From Arthrobacter sp. M4 (GTDB taxonomy: Bacteria; Actinomycetota; Actinomycetes; Actinomycetales; Micrococcaceae): DNA of 64,000 nucleotides. Positions 26,706-35,947 of this stretch are shown here, piece by piece (position 1 is the first letter of the stretch; the number at the start of each line of letters is the position of its first letter). The stretch covers positions 1 through 64,000 of the forward strand of contig NZ_JAIWYX010000007.1 in the NCBI RefSeq assembly GCF_020251205.1, in the 5' to 3' direction. The notes beneath the pieces were generated by a model. That model worked only from the letters and a program-made list of their open reading frames with translations. It ran no database searches and was not told where the DNA came from. A program made the position numbers and the translations under genes.

Positions 26706-27011
26706 TCAATCGAGATCCAGGACCTCCAAAACAACCTCAACAACGTCCCCTTCAATAACACCAGCAGCGGTACGCACGGATTTTTTGACCGGGAGCAAAT
26801 AGGAATTGGTTTTGCTGTCCGGGAAAATTGAGGTGGACCATTGGTGCCCGGAAATTGACGCAACGACCTTGAGCGATCCGAAACCGCGACGGAGCGGCGG
26901 CGATTCCTCCCTGATCTCGGTGGCGACTGATTCCGGCAGGGTGACAAAATGCCAACCTCCTTCCTCCCGATAACGCCACAACTCGGAATCAAAGGTATAA
27001 GAGACGGCCAT
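26706..27011 (-). CDS. DUF1905 domain protein
   Basis: A 101-residue protein spanning one DUF1905 domain: SYTFDSELWRYREEGGWHFVTLPESVATEI, then SISGHQWSTSIFPDSKTNSYLLPVKKSVRTAAGVIEGD. This is a small beta-barrel of unknown role found in many soil bacteria. The downstream end is 12 bp from the convergent GntR gene. ATG 27011 is the first residue of the domain; a longer frame from 27046 in another phase is a shadow. Confidence 0.85.
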   Translation of the reverse strand: MAVSYTFDSELWRYREEGGWHFVTLPESVATEIREESPPLRRGFGSLKVVASISGHQWSTSIFPDSKTNSYLLPVKKSVRTAAGVIEGDVVEVVLEVLDLD

Positions 27012-27060
27012 TTGCCGAGTATTTCAACTGTGGCCTGGAGGCGCACCCCCTCTGCACCGG

Positions 27061-28287
27061 CTAGTCTTCGTGGGCCGCCGCTTCATGGCTCGTCGGAATG
27101 TCGTGCGCGGCGGCCCATTCACTCACATCGTGGCGTTCGATTGCGGCAGCCATGAGCTCTGGGAACAGGTCCGGTGTGCAGGCGAACGCGGGAACACCAA
27201 TACCCGCCAGGGCCGCGGCATGGTTGGCATCGAATGCCGGATGGCCGCTGTCACTCAAAGCCAGCAGGGCGATCATCGTGGCCCCGGAGCCCACAATTGA
27301 AGCTGCCCGACGCAGCATTTCTTCCGCAATCCCGCCCTCGTAAAGATCGCTGATGAGCACCAAAATGGTTTCTGTTGGCTGGGAGATCTGGCTTTGGCAA
27401 TAGGCCAGTGCCCGGTTGATGTCAGTGCCCCCGCCAAGCTGAACTCCAAAGAGCACGTCCACCGGGTCGTCCAGCTCGTCCGTCAGATCAACAACTTCGG
27501 TGTCAAAAACCACCAAGCGCGTACGCACCGAACGCAGCGAACTGAGCACCGCCCCGAACACACTGGAGTACACCACGGATTCAGCCATCGAACCTGATTG
27601 GTCGATGCAGAGGATGATTTCGCGTTGAACCTCTGTGCTTCGCCTGGCATATCCCACGAGCCGCTCGGGAACTATGGTGCGGTATTCGGGCTGATAGTGC
27701 TTGAGGTTGGCTGCGATTGTTCGGTTCCAATCGATATCCCGATGCCGGGGACGCCGAGTCCTCGCCGCCCTGTTCAGTGCCCCCGTGACAGCCTGGATTG
27801 TCTTGGCGCGCAACCGTTCCTCAAGTTCGTTGGTCACTTGCCGGACCACTGCCCGGGCCGTCTCGCGGGAATGCTTCGGGATCACCCGACCGAGTCCAAC
27901 GAGCGTGCTGACCAGGGAGATATCCGGTTGGACGGTGCGCAGCATTTCTGGTTCAAGGAGCATTTGTCTCAGGCCAAGCCGTTCCATGGCATCGGATTGC
28001 ATCACCTGCACCACGGTGGACGGGAAATAGCCACGAATGTCGCCGAGCCAACGTGCCACCCGCGGACTGGAGGACCCCATGCCGCCACGTCCTTGCGGCG
28101 TAGAGTCGTACAACTCAGCCAATACCTGATCACGCCGCGCGTCGTCAGCGGACAGCGCCACACCCTGTCCGTCAGCCGTAGTCACGCCGTCGGCCTCTTG
28201 TCCGCCAAGCACAAGGCGCCAACGGCTTAACCGGTCACGTCCAGTCGCCCGTCCGTCGTTATCGGATATCACGCGCTCGCCTCCCAT
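27061..28287 (-). CDS. VWA domain protein of the MoxR/SWIM cassette
   Basis: A 408-residue protein with an all-helical front half (about 1-215, including DAMERLGLRQMLLEPEMLRTVQPDISLV) and a von Willebrand A domain behind it. The MIDAS metal site is complete: IDQSGSMAES (DxSxS), GGGTDINRAL (Thr) and VLISDLYEG (Asp). VWA proteins of this kind act as substrate or adaptor partners of MoxR AAA+ ATPases. It is the last gene of a five-gene minus-strand operon and overlaps DUF5682 by 19 bp. Confidence 0.88.
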   Translation of the reverse strand: MGGERVISDNDGRATGRDRLSRWRLVLGGQEADGVTTADGQGVALSADDARRDQVLAELYDSTPQGRGGMGSSSPRVARWLGDIRGYFPSTVVQVMQSDAMERLGLRQMLLEPEMLRTVQPDISLVSTLVGLGRVIPKHSRETARAVVRQVTNELEERLRAKTIQAVTGALNRAARTRRPRHRDIDWNRTIAANLKHYQPEYRTIVPERLVGYARRSTEVQREIILCIDQSGSMAESVVYSSVFGAVLSSLRSVRTRLVVFDTEVVDLTDELDDPVDVLFGVQLGGGTDINRALAYCQSQISQPTETILVLISDLYEGGIAEEMLRRAASIVGSGATMIALLALSDSGHPAFDANHAAALAGIGVPAFACTPDLFPELMAAAIERHDVSEWAAAHDIPTSHEAAAHED

Positions 28288-30653
28288 CCCAGATACCGTG
28301 CCATCGCACGAATCGCAGGCCCTGCCGCCGCAATGTCCAGCGAACTTGTGTCGCCCGGGCGCTGGGCCGGAGCTGTGCCGCGGCTCAACTGCTCGCCGAT
28401 CTCCCTCCGCTCCGGGCGGCTGAATACGGAGAACGTCCTTCGCAGCAAAGGCAGGACGTCCTCAAAGACCTCATCGTCCACTCCGGCTACCCAGTCATCG
28501 ACGATCTGCAGCAGGCGCCGGTCGTGGATGAGAAGCACAGCATCCCCGGACAGGAATCCGTCCAGCCACGCTGCTGCCTGGGGAGCCGGGGTGGCCACTG
28601 ACAAGCTTCGGCTGAGCCGGGACGCAACGTCGTCCCGATCCAACAAACCCGCATCCAGCAATAGTCGGGTGGCGCGCCCCGCAACGGAACCATGAATCCG
28701 ATCAGAACCAGCAACAGCCGCCAAAGCCCGGTGCCAATCCTCCAAGGACAGCTCAGGCAGGAGAGACAGGCCATGTTGCGCGGAGTCGACGGCGCGGCGC
28801 ATCACGGCTGCGGCATCGTCGTCGAGCCCTGAACATGCGGTCGGCAAGCCAACCGAGGCACGCACCACTGCCGCATCCAGGATCCGCCGCACCTCAGTAA
28901 CATCGACTCCCCGGACATTCCCGTAGCGACAGGTTCGGGCCAGTGGCGCAATGGATTCCAGCAGCGGGGGAACATCCTGCTGCAGTGCCGTGCGTTCAGC
29001 CAGCACCTTCACCACGCTGCTGATTCCGTCCGGGAGATCAGCCAGGAGGCAGTCGGCAAGCAATTCGCTGAGGTCCGTTAAGCTGTCCGCGTCCTGGGCG
29101 CGTTCGGCCACAAACGTGGCGGCGGCCGAGGCCACGGTGGTGCCATAGCGACTGGCCTCCACAACGGCCACAGCCAGTTCCGGCTCCCAAGAGAGTGTCC
29201 AGGCCTCCTTGAACGTACCCGTGGTCCGGCCGGTTTCAGTGGGCGTACCCCAGTGGATTCCGAGCAACGCCAGCCTGTGGAGGAGCACCGAGCGGGCCAG
29301 CTGATTCGGCTTGCGCAGGTCGATGGCTATCACCTCCTCCAATGCGCTGGGCTTCAGCCGGAGGCGGCTCTGGGCGGCAGCCAAATCAGCGGCCAACGGA
29401 ACCGTCGGCGCAGACTCCGGCACGCTGCCCAGCTGATGGCCAACGGTGAGTTCGCGGTGCACCAGTTTCATCGGCAACGGAGAGCCTTCACAGAGCACGG
29501 CTTGTGCGGCGTCGTCCAGCTCCGCGAGTCCCGGGCTCGGCCGGCCCCGGACGGCGGCAAGGGCATCCGCCATGCGGCTGGCCTCCACCACAGAAGCCGT
29601 TGAAGCGTCCAGTTTCTCGCGCCGCAGTGTTTGGGCAACCCGCACAAGCCAAGTGCTCGCGACGTCGGCGGTGGAGCCTCGGGTGGTCCAGTGGGCAAAC
29701 AAATGCTGGTACCAACCGGGGGCAGTGACGCCAGCACCGTAGCCGCTTTGCAGGCTGAGCCGGCCGGAAGTCCAAGGAACCCAAGTCGCGGACACTTTGG
29801 TTTTCGGCAGTCCCGCCAACACTTTGTTGTCGGCAGCGGCCGGCGGAAAATTCGCCGGTACCAGGGCGGGTGCGTGGTAAGCGCCGCAGACGACGACGAT
29901 CCGTCCGTGACCTTCCCGGATCGCGGCACGCAGCAGTCGCCGCATCGCCGCTTCCCGTCGGACATTTTCGACGACGTCAGGATGGTCCGCTGGCCGATCG
30001 TCCACTGCGCGGATCTCGGCTATGGCGTCGGTGATCGCCTCGAAGCGGTCTGCGGGACCGGCGTCGCGGTGTTCCACCGCATCCTCCCACCAGCGCTCGG
30101 CGTCGCTGTAACCGGCGGCCTGAGCCAGCATCCCAATGGCATCGGGGCGGTACGGCCGCTTGGGGCGGGTGTCGCCGTCGGGGGCTTCCGCGACGGGGAC
30201 CTCCGGAGGTGACCCACTCTGGGACGGGTCCGACGACGGTTCCGCACCTGACGGCTCCTCCGTCGACGACGGCGGCGGGGACGTCGACGACGGCGGCGAA
30301 GGCGGCGCTGCGGCGGGCCCGCCGTCGATATGAAGCGCCAAACTGTGCGCCGCCGGAAGGTCGATCGCCCGGACGGGAGTCCCCGTAGACAAGGCCCAGC
30401 GGATCGCCACCCACTCGGGTGAAAAATCGGCCACGGGGTAAAACGAGGCCAGCCGCGGTTCGTCGCTCGCATAGATCAGTGCAGCCACCGGCGGCGACAT
30501 TCCAACTTCGCCGGCCAGCGGCAGGACAGCGTCGAGCTCCGGCGGACCCTCCACGAGCACAAGGTTGGGCCGAAGTGAGGCCAGGGCCTCGGCCACCGAA
30601 CGTGCCGAACCGGGCCCGTGGTGCCGGATCCCTAGGACATGGACGTCAGTCAT
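28269..30653 (-). CDS. DUF5682 family protein
   Basis: A 794-residue protein of the DUF5682 family. It begins with HVLGIRHHGPGSARSVAEALASLRPNLVLVEGPPELD, a ChaN/TraB-like opening with a possible metal-binding HH, and RIVVVCGAYHAPAL may complete that domain. Residues about 115-170 are a Pro/Ser-rich linker. The remainder is a long helical region ending EIGEQLSRGTAPAQRP. Its activity is unknown; a hydrolase coupled to the MoxR-VWA pair is one guess. The gene starts 13 bp after the MoxR gene ends. Confidence 0.82.
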   Translation of the reverse strand: MTDVHVLGIRHHGPGSARSVAEALASLRPNLVLVEGPPELDAVLPLAGEVGMSPPVAALIYASDEPRLASFYPVADFSPEWVAIRWALSTGTPVRAIDLPAAHSLALHIDGGPAAAPPSPPSSTSPPPSSTEEPSGAEPSSDPSQSGSPPEVPVAEAPDGDTRPKRPYRPDAIGMLAQAAGYSDAERWWEDAVEHRDAGPADRFEAITDAIAEIRAVDDRPADHPDVVENVRREAAMRRLLRAAIREGHGRIVVVCGAYHAPALVPANFPPAAADNKVLAGLPKTKVSATWVPWTSGRLSLQSGYGAGVTAPGWYQHLFAHWTTRGSTADVASTWLVRVAQTLRREKLDASTASVVEASRMADALAAVRGRPSPGLAELDDAAQAVLCEGSPLPMKLVHRELTVGHQLGSVPESAPTVPLAADLAAAQSRLRLKPSALEEVIAIDLRKPNQLARSVLLHRLALLGIHWGTPTETGRTTGTFKEAWTLSWEPELAVAVVEASRYGTTVASAAATFVAERAQDADSLTDLSELLADCLLADLPDGISSVVKVLAERTALQQDVPPLLESIAPLARTCRYGNVRGVDVTEVRRILDAAVVRASVGLPTACSGLDDDAAAVMRRAVDSAQHGLSLLPELSLEDWHRALAAVAGSDRIHGSVAGRATRLLLDAGLLDRDDVASRLSRSLSVATPAPQAAAWLDGFLSGDAVLLIHDRRLLQIVDDWVAGVDDEVFEDVLPLLRRTFSVFSRPERREIGEQLSRGTAPAQRPGDTSSLDIAAAGPAIRAMARYLGWEASA

Positions 30654-30666
30654 GGGTCAGTGCAGC

Positions 30667-31776
30667 TTAGTTGGACGATTCAAGGTCTCGGCAGGCCCGG
30701 TAGAGATCTTTCCAATCGGGCCGGTTTCGGACTACGGTCTCCAGGTATTCCTGCCAAACCACCTGATCCTGCACAGGATCCTTCACCACTGCCCCCACCA
30801 GTCCGGCAGCCACGTCCTCGGCGCGGACGGTACCGTCCCCAAAGTGTGTGGCCAGCGACAAGCCGTTGGTCATCACGGATATTGCTTCCGCCGTCGACAG
30901 CGTAGCGGTTGGTGATTTGAGCGTGGTGCGCTTGTCCTGTGTCACCCCGGAACGCAGTTCCCTCATCACGGTGACAACCCGGCGGATTTCGGAGAGCGCT
31001 GCCAGATCGGCGGGGAGTTCCAGCGCCGTCCCAAGACTGCGCACCCTGGTGGCAACGATCTCCACTTCCTGGTCCAGGCTGTCCGGCAGGGGGAGCACAA
31101 CGGTGTTGAAGCGGCGACGAAGCGCGGACGACAGATCATTGACGCCCTTGTCCCGGTTGTTGGCCGTGGCGATAACGTTGAAGCCTTTACGAGCCTGGAC
31201 TTCTTCGTTGAGCTCGGGAATCGGCAGGGTTTTCTCGCTCAGGATAGTGATCAGCGAATCCTGCACGTCCGAGGGAATGCGCGTCAGCTCTTCCACCCGG
31301 ACCAGGCTGCCGGTCTCCATGGCACGCATTACCGGACCAGCAACCAGGGCAGCGCGGGAGGGGCCATCGGCGAGCAGCCGCGCATAGTTCCAGCCGTAAC
31401 GTAGCGCCTCTTCCGGTGTGCCCGCCGTGCCCTGCACCACCAAGGTAGAGATTCCAGAGATTGCAGCCGCAAGGTGTTCGCCCAGCCACGTCTTTGCCGT
31501 CCCAGGTACGCCAAGCAGCAACAGGGCCCTGTCCGTGGCCAGTGTGGCCACGGCCATCTCCACGAGACGGGCAGAACCAAGGTATTTCGGCGTAATCTGC
31601 GTGCCGTCCGGGAGCGTGCCGCCAAGGACGTAGGTGGCTACAGCCCACGGGGACAGTCGCCAGCTGGGCGGCCTGGGGCGGTCGTCGACGGCGGCCAGCG
31701 CCTGGAGTTCGTCGGCGTACGCGTCCTCGGCATGCGCACGCAGAATGTTCGCGCTGGAGCTTTGGGCATCGGTCAT
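30667..31776 (-). CDS. MoxR-type AAA+ ATPase
   Basis: A 369-residue AAA+ ATPase. Walker A is LLGVPGTAKTWLGEHLA (near residue 87). The Walker B region reads SLVRVEELTRIPSDVQDSLITILSEK, with Glu-Glu in place of the usual Asp-Glu. Sensor 1 is FNVIATANNRDKG, and LSSALRRRFN carries the arginine finger. MoxR proteins remodel partner proteins together with VWA proteins. Its start overlaps the end of the DUF5691 gene by four bases (ATGA). Confidence 0.9.
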   Translation of the reverse strand: MTDAQSSSANILRAHAEDAYADELQALAAVDDRPRPPSWRLSPWAVATYVLGGTLPDGTQITPKYLGSARLVEMAVATLATDRALLLLGVPGTAKTWLGEHLAAAISGISTLVVQGTAGTPEEALRYGWNYARLLADGPSRAALVAGPVMRAMETGSLVRVEELTRIPSDVQDSLITILSEKTLPIPELNEEVQARKGFNVIATANNRDKGVNDLSSALRRRFNTVVLPLPDSLDQEVEIVATRVRSLGTALELPADLAALSEIRRVVTVMRELRSGVTQDKRTTLKSPTATLSTAEAISVMTNGLSLATHFGDGTVRAEDVAAGLVGAVVKDPVQDQVVWQEYLETVVRNRPDWKDLYRACRDLESSN

Positions 31777-33320
31777 CGGAAGGCCTCCGTCAGCGATTGT
31801 CGGAACGATTGGTATTGCACCACATCACGAAACACACGACGCCGAGGCGCGTCGTTGTCGGCACGTTCTAGCAGGCGTCGGCACTGTTCGGCTGCCTCCG
31901 GCGGCAGAGCCGAGGGGAGGAAATCAGCCACCATGGCAGCGAGATAGCCGCCCTTTTTCGAGGTGATCAGCGCCAGTACTTCATTGGCCAAGGGCGTGCC
32001 CCAGGGCCTGGGCAAATCACGCAGCAGAGGCATCACTGCCAGAGCCTGCTCCGTACCTGACTGGATGAGGCGCACTATGGCGTCCTGGCGCTCGCCTGGG
32101 GGCAGGCACTTCAGCAGGCGTGCATCGGAACGGACGTCCAGGAGGGCACGTACCCAGTCGACGTCGGCGCGCAGCACCGCCGCCTCGACAATCGCGTTTA
32201 TCACGCGGGCCTCCCCGCTGAGCAATGTAAGCGTTCCTTCGGGATCGCGGCCCGACGCTGAGGTCCAGACGTCCAGCGGGGCTCCGCGGATGATGGTATC
32301 CAGGCGCCCCAGCCTGTCTGGCTCACGGGTGCGGGGATCAGCTGCGATTCCGTCCCGGAGGGCTGCGGCGTCCGGCGTTCCGGGCAGTTCGATCTCGAAC
32401 TGCTTTCGCAAGAGTCCTTTGACGTGGAGCAGCGGGCGCAAACGTGCCGCCATTCGCTGGGCACGGGAGCTGCCCGGAAGCCGATCGAGAAGACCCGCGG
32501 CGATTTCCCGAACCGTCTTTGCTTTGTCATCCAAAGCCCTTTCCAACAGTTCTTCGTCCGCGGCCTGGATGTTAAGGGCGAAGACTGCCAGGTGGGCTGC
32601 GCGTTCGCGGGCGCCGAGGTTGTCCCAATGCCTTGTCAGAAGTTCTCGCGCAACATTCGGATCGTTCCGCCGAAGGCGTTGGAGAACGGCAGTGGCCTCG
32701 GCGCTGCCCAACTCAATCCATTGTTCGAACTGCGATGGACTGCTCATCGCAAGGCTGCTCTCCGCAGGGCTGCTCGCCGTCGTGCCGCTCGCCACGGCAC
32801 TGCTCGCCATGCCACCGCTCGTCATTGACGGTCGAGTGCGGGCCCCGGCGGGGCCTGCTAGATCCTGCAACCATCGGCCCCGCGTTCCTATAGCGGGGTC
32901 CAGGCGCTCCGCGATAACCGCCTTGTTTTCCGCCAGTGTGAGCAGCGCAGGAAGCAGCCGGTGGGGAACCCGCCGTCGTGCTCTTTCCGCAAGACCCAGC
33001 CAGTCCGCCACCAGTTGGTTTCGTAATTCCAGTCCCACGGGCGGCTGCGTAAGCAGCAGGTCCAGCAACCGGGCCGCATCGCCGTCGGCCTGCGGGACGT
33101 CGTCCGGCCCGGCGGGCTGCGGCAAGGCGGAAGCCTCGACGTCGAGGGGCCGACGGGCAGCACGCGTGGCGACATCCGCCAGGGCAGCTTGGTCCAGCAA
33201 TGATTCTTCGCGGGACAGGCCATCGGGTGGGCGGACTCCCAATTCGGCAGGCGGCGCGGGAGCCGCATGCCGGCCTGTGCCCACAAGCGCCGCAGCCCTG
33301 AGGTCGTCCAGCCAAGTCAT
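31773..33320 (-). CDS. DUF5691 family protein
   Basis: A 515-residue, largely helical protein starting MTWLDDLRAAALVGTGRH, as in DUF5691. Repeated helical hairpins such as LLDLLLTQPPVGLELRNQLV and TAVLQRLRRNDPNVARELLTRHWDNLG suggest a HEAT-like scaffold. A Ser/Ala-rich unstructured insert lies near residues 165-195. Function is unknown. It overlaps both neighbours by four bases, so its expression is tied to the SWIM and MoxR genes. Confidence 0.82.
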   Translation of the reverse strand: MTWLDDLRAAALVGTGRHAAPAPPAELGVRPPDGLSREESLLDQAALADVATRAARRPLDVEASALPQPAGPDDVPQADGDAARLLDLLLTQPPVGLELRNQLVADWLGLAERARRRVPHRLLPALLTLAENKAVIAERLDPAIGTRGRWLQDLAGPAGARTRPSMTSGGMASSAVASGTTASSPAESSLAMSSPSQFEQWIELGSAEATAVLQRLRRNDPNVARELLTRHWDNLGARERAAHLAVFALNIQAADEELLERALDDKAKTVREIAAGLLDRLPGSSRAQRMAARLRPLLHVKGLLRKQFEIELPGTPDAAALRDGIAADPRTREPDRLGRLDTIIRGAPLDVWTSASGRDPEGTLTLLSGEARVINAIVEAAVLRADVDWVRALLDVRSDARLLKCLPPGERQDAIVRLIQSGTEQALAVMPLLRDLPRPWGTPLANEVLALITSKKGGYLAAMVADFLPSALPPEAAEQCRRLLERADNDAPRRRVFRDVVQYQSFRQSLTEAFR

Positions 33321-34624
33321 GGAACCACCACCGAACCATCCACCACCAACGACAGCGGACGCACGCGTCCCTCGTCCAACTCACAAAACACGTCCACCGG
33401 ATGGCCACCCGTGAGCGCCAACAGTGAATCCAGGCTCGCATCGACAACAGGCAGGGCATCACCAAACTCGTCCTGCAGCCAACCGGGATCGCCGGGGCAT
33501 ACACGCACTCCACTAAGCAATACCGGCCTACGGTCGCGCCAGGGAGAGAGGGCCACGGCAGCCGCTTCCGCGTCCAGCGCCTGGGCAATGCTGCAACCCT
33601 CGCCGAGGCTGGCCGCCAGTCCCCGCGGTGATATCGGACTGGTGAACATCGCCCGCCGGGGCGCCGAACCGGGGTAACGCGCCACGGTAACGTCCAGAAC
33701 CGCCCCTGCCAGCTGGGGCACCGTGAGTGCCTGTCCTTGGGCAGCGAAGTCCAGTACGACGACGAATGATCCGTCCGGTGCGCGTAGCCAGGTGCGCTGT
33801 TGCTGAAGTCGCCCGTCATCGCTGCGGTGGGCACCGAGAACAAGCCACGGACCGGGAATGGCCTCTGTCTCCTGAACGTCCGCGGACGCCGTGGCCCACC
33901 CCAGGGTTGCCCTCAAATCGGCAAACTCGCTGGGACTCAATTGATCCCGCAAGGTCCAGGCCTTGGTTAGCGCCCACCAGCGGCCTGCGCGCAGCAGCAG
34001 GTGATCGGCCCAATCGGGGCGGGCATGAACATCCGATCCCATGGCGCGAACCTGATCCGCCAGGCCCGGAAGCTGAGCGTCCACAAGGCGCGCCGCCACA
34101 CCGTCCCACCAGGAATAGGGCTGCGTCCGCGCGGAGGCGAGGCCCGTTCGCACCAGGTCCGTCAGCCACCGGGCAAAGTCCGCGATGCCGGCATCCATCA
34201 GCGTCAGCCGCTCGGCGAGGCGCTTGGCCTGGGCCGCTGGGTCCGCTGCTTGGTCAGACTGGCGCTGCTCGCGTGCGGCCGAGCGGCTGGCCCGCTGGGC
34301 AGCCCACTCCTCAGCAAAATCGGCAGTCTCGGTGCCGGACTCAGCTGCCTCGCCGCGGGCCCAAAGAAGCAGCAGGGCCAAGGCGTGCTTGCAAGGGAAT
34401 TTCCGGCTGGGGCAGGAGCAGCGGTAGGCCGGGGCCGCGATGTCCACGCTCACCTGATAAGGGGTTTTTCCGCTGCCCTGGCACTTACCCCAAACCAGCA
34501 CGTCATTGCTGCCGGTGTCAGACCACGGCCCCGGCCGGGCAAGCTTGCGGGCAGCCGCAATGGAGGATTGATCCGGCGCAGCGCCGATCACCCGTTCCTC
34601 GGTCCACCGCGCCATAGTGGACAT
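33317..34624 (-). CDS. SWIM zinc-finger protein
   Basis: A 435-residue protein with an N-terminal SWIM zinc finger: AYRCSCPSRKFPCKHALALLLLWARG gives C-x-C-x(6)-C-x-H. A Gln/Arg/Ala-rich helix follows, then a long alpha/beta part (FARWLTDLVRTGLASARTQPYSWWDGVAARLVDAQLPGLADQVR). SWIM domains bind DNA or protein. It is first in the five-gene operon. The start is taken at ATG 34624; ATG 34615 three codons later is equally possible. An in-frame ATG at 34675 seems too far upstream. Confidence 0.82.
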   Translation of the reverse strand: MSTMARWTEERVIGAAPDQSSIAAARKLARPGPWSDTGSNDVLVWGKCQGSGKTPYQVSVDIAAPAYRCSCPSRKFPCKHALALLLLWARGEAAESGTETADFAEEWAAQRASRSAAREQRQSDQAADPAAQAKRLAERLTLMDAGIADFARWLTDLVRTGLASARTQPYSWWDGVAARLVDAQLPGLADQVRAMGSDVHARPDWADHLLLRAGRWWALTKAWTLRDQLSPSEFADLRATLGWATASADVQETEAIPGPWLVLGAHRSDDGRLQQQRTWLRAPDGSFVVVLDFAAQGQALTVPQLAGAVLDVTVARYPGSAPRRAMFTSPISPRGLAASLGEGCSIAQALDAEAAAVALSPWRDRRPVLLSGVRVCPGDPGWLQDEFGDALPVVDASLDSLLALTGGHPVDVFCELDEGRVRPLSLVVDGSVVVP

Positions 34625-34750
34625 TCTGCCCGATGCCACAGACATTCCACTATGCTCCAATTCGGGACAGTGCATTGGGGGGCCGTGGACCGCTGTTCAG
34701 ACGCCGCCGGCCGCAAGGCCTGCGGCACGTCTACGTCGGAGGATGCCCAA

Positions 34751-35890
34751 GTGGAATTGGACAGGCCCACCCTGCTAGTGGTTTTCGGAGGCACCGCCTT
34801 GACCATGGCGGTGCTGTTCTATTTCGATGTCTATCGCCGCGGCCGAGCGGAGATCGCCGGCTGGTGGTGTGCCGCCGTCGGGTTTTTTGCGGTGACGGCC
34901 GCTGGTTTTCTACTCGATGAGCTCCTAGGGCTCGAGTGGGCCTATGACGTCGGCGTTGGATTCATGGTGGCCGCGAACGCCTGCATTTGGGGCGGTGCGC
35001 GGTCGATTTCCGGCCGATCGGCTCCCAAATTCGTGCCGGTGGCGCTCTGGGCAATCGTCACGCTGGCCGCGTTCGGGGCGGGTGAAGCTCCCAGTAACCT
35101 GGGCCGGGCCATCGTGGTTGCACTTATGGGCATCGCGCTCGCCTGGGCCGCCCTCGAGATGCGGCGTGCGCCGGCAGTGGCCAGGTCCAAAGCGATATTT
35201 GTCCTGGTCGCCGCGGCCTGCTCCGCCTACTACTTTGCCCGCACCATTGGGCTGTTGGTGCTTGGCCCGGAGCACCACATCTTCCAAGGACTGTTCAGCC
35301 CGGGGGTCAGCCTGGTGGCAGCCATGCCGGTGCTGATTGTCGCGTCTTACAGCATGACCTCGTTCGCCACTGCCCAGCTCACGGCGGAGTTGACGCTCCT
35401 TGCCAGCACGGACCTGCTCACCGGACTCCTTAATAGGAGGGCGTTTATGGAGGCAGCAGCCCGCCGCATGGCGGCCGTGGCGGATCCCGACGACGGCCTG
35501 GTCCTGGTTATTGCCGACCTGGACCGGCTAAAGGCCGTGAACGACACCTTCGGCCACCCTGTGGGCGACGAAGTGATCAGCCTCTTCGGCTCGGTATGCC
35601 GGCAGACCGTCCGTTCCACTGACCTGGTGGGACGTTACGGGGGCGAGGAGTTCATCCTGCTGCTGGACGGCGCCGACGCGGCTTCAGCGGAACCTGTGTG
35701 TCAGCGCATCAACGACCTGTTGGCCGCCGGGAGCGAGGGAACGGCACAGGGGCGCGTTTCCGCGAGTTTCGGTGCGACGACCGTCCGCCAACATGACACG
35801 CTGGATGGCACGATCCGGAGGGCGGACCAGGCCCTGTACGCCGCTAAGCGGAGCGGCAGGAACCGCTTTGTGAACGCCGAGGACGGTTAG
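34751..35890 (+). CDS. Membrane diguanylate cyclase (GGDEF)
   Basis: A 379-residue protein with about six membrane spans (residues 1-205) and a C-terminal GGDEF domain that makes cyclic di-GMP from GTP. The active loop is RYGGEEFILLL, and the product-inhibition I-site RSTD lies exactly five residues before it. DLLTGLLNRRAF opens the domain and IADLDRLKAVNDTFGHPVGDEVI carries the metal Asp. The start is GTG 34751, seven bases after GGAGGA; the long in-frame extension upstream overlaps the SWIM gene and is not coding. No EAL domain is present. Confidence 0.9.
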   Translation: MELDRPTLLVVFGGTALTMAVLFYFDVYRRGRAEIAGWWCAAVGFFAVTAAGFLLDELLGLEWAYDVGVGFMVAANACIWGGARSISGRSAPKFVPVALWAIVTLAAFGAGEAPSNLGRAIVVALMGIALAWAALEMRRAPAVARSKAIFVLVAAACSAYYFARTIGLLVLGPEHHIFQGLFSPGVSLVAAMPVLIVASYSMTSFATAQLTAELTLLASTDLLTGLLNRRAFMEAAARRMAAVADPDDGLVLVIADLDRLKAVNDTFGHPVGDEVISLFGSVCRQTVRSTDLVGRYGGEEFILLLDGADAASAEPVCQRINDLLAAGSEGTAQGRVSASFGATTVRQHDTLDGTIRRADQALYAAKRSGRNRFVNAEDG

Positions 35891-35947
35891 GAGTTTGTGT
35901 ACGTACCCTACTGAGCGTTAAAGGGTATTAGCTGTACACAAACTCCT
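35889..35947. terminator. Bidirectional terminator with 14-bp perfect stem
   Basis: AGGAGTTTGTGTAC (35889-35902) pairs perfectly with GTACACAAACTCCT (35934-35947), with an inner TACCCT/AGGGTA pair. It begins at the diguanylate cyclase stop and ends at the stop of the convergent small gene, so it serves both. Confidence 0.85.

Noticed and set aside
32755..32830. Short repeated GCTCGCC/CACTGCTCGCC-like tract as a possible repeat element or CRISPR-like array
   Set aside because: It lies inside the DUF5691 gene and encodes its Ser/Ala-rich insert; units are irregular and there are no spacers.
32713..33843. 376-residue minus-strand ORF overlapping DUF5691 and SWIM genes
   Set aside because: It is in another phase of the same strand; both overlapped genes have family motifs, ATGA coupling and normal codon bias.
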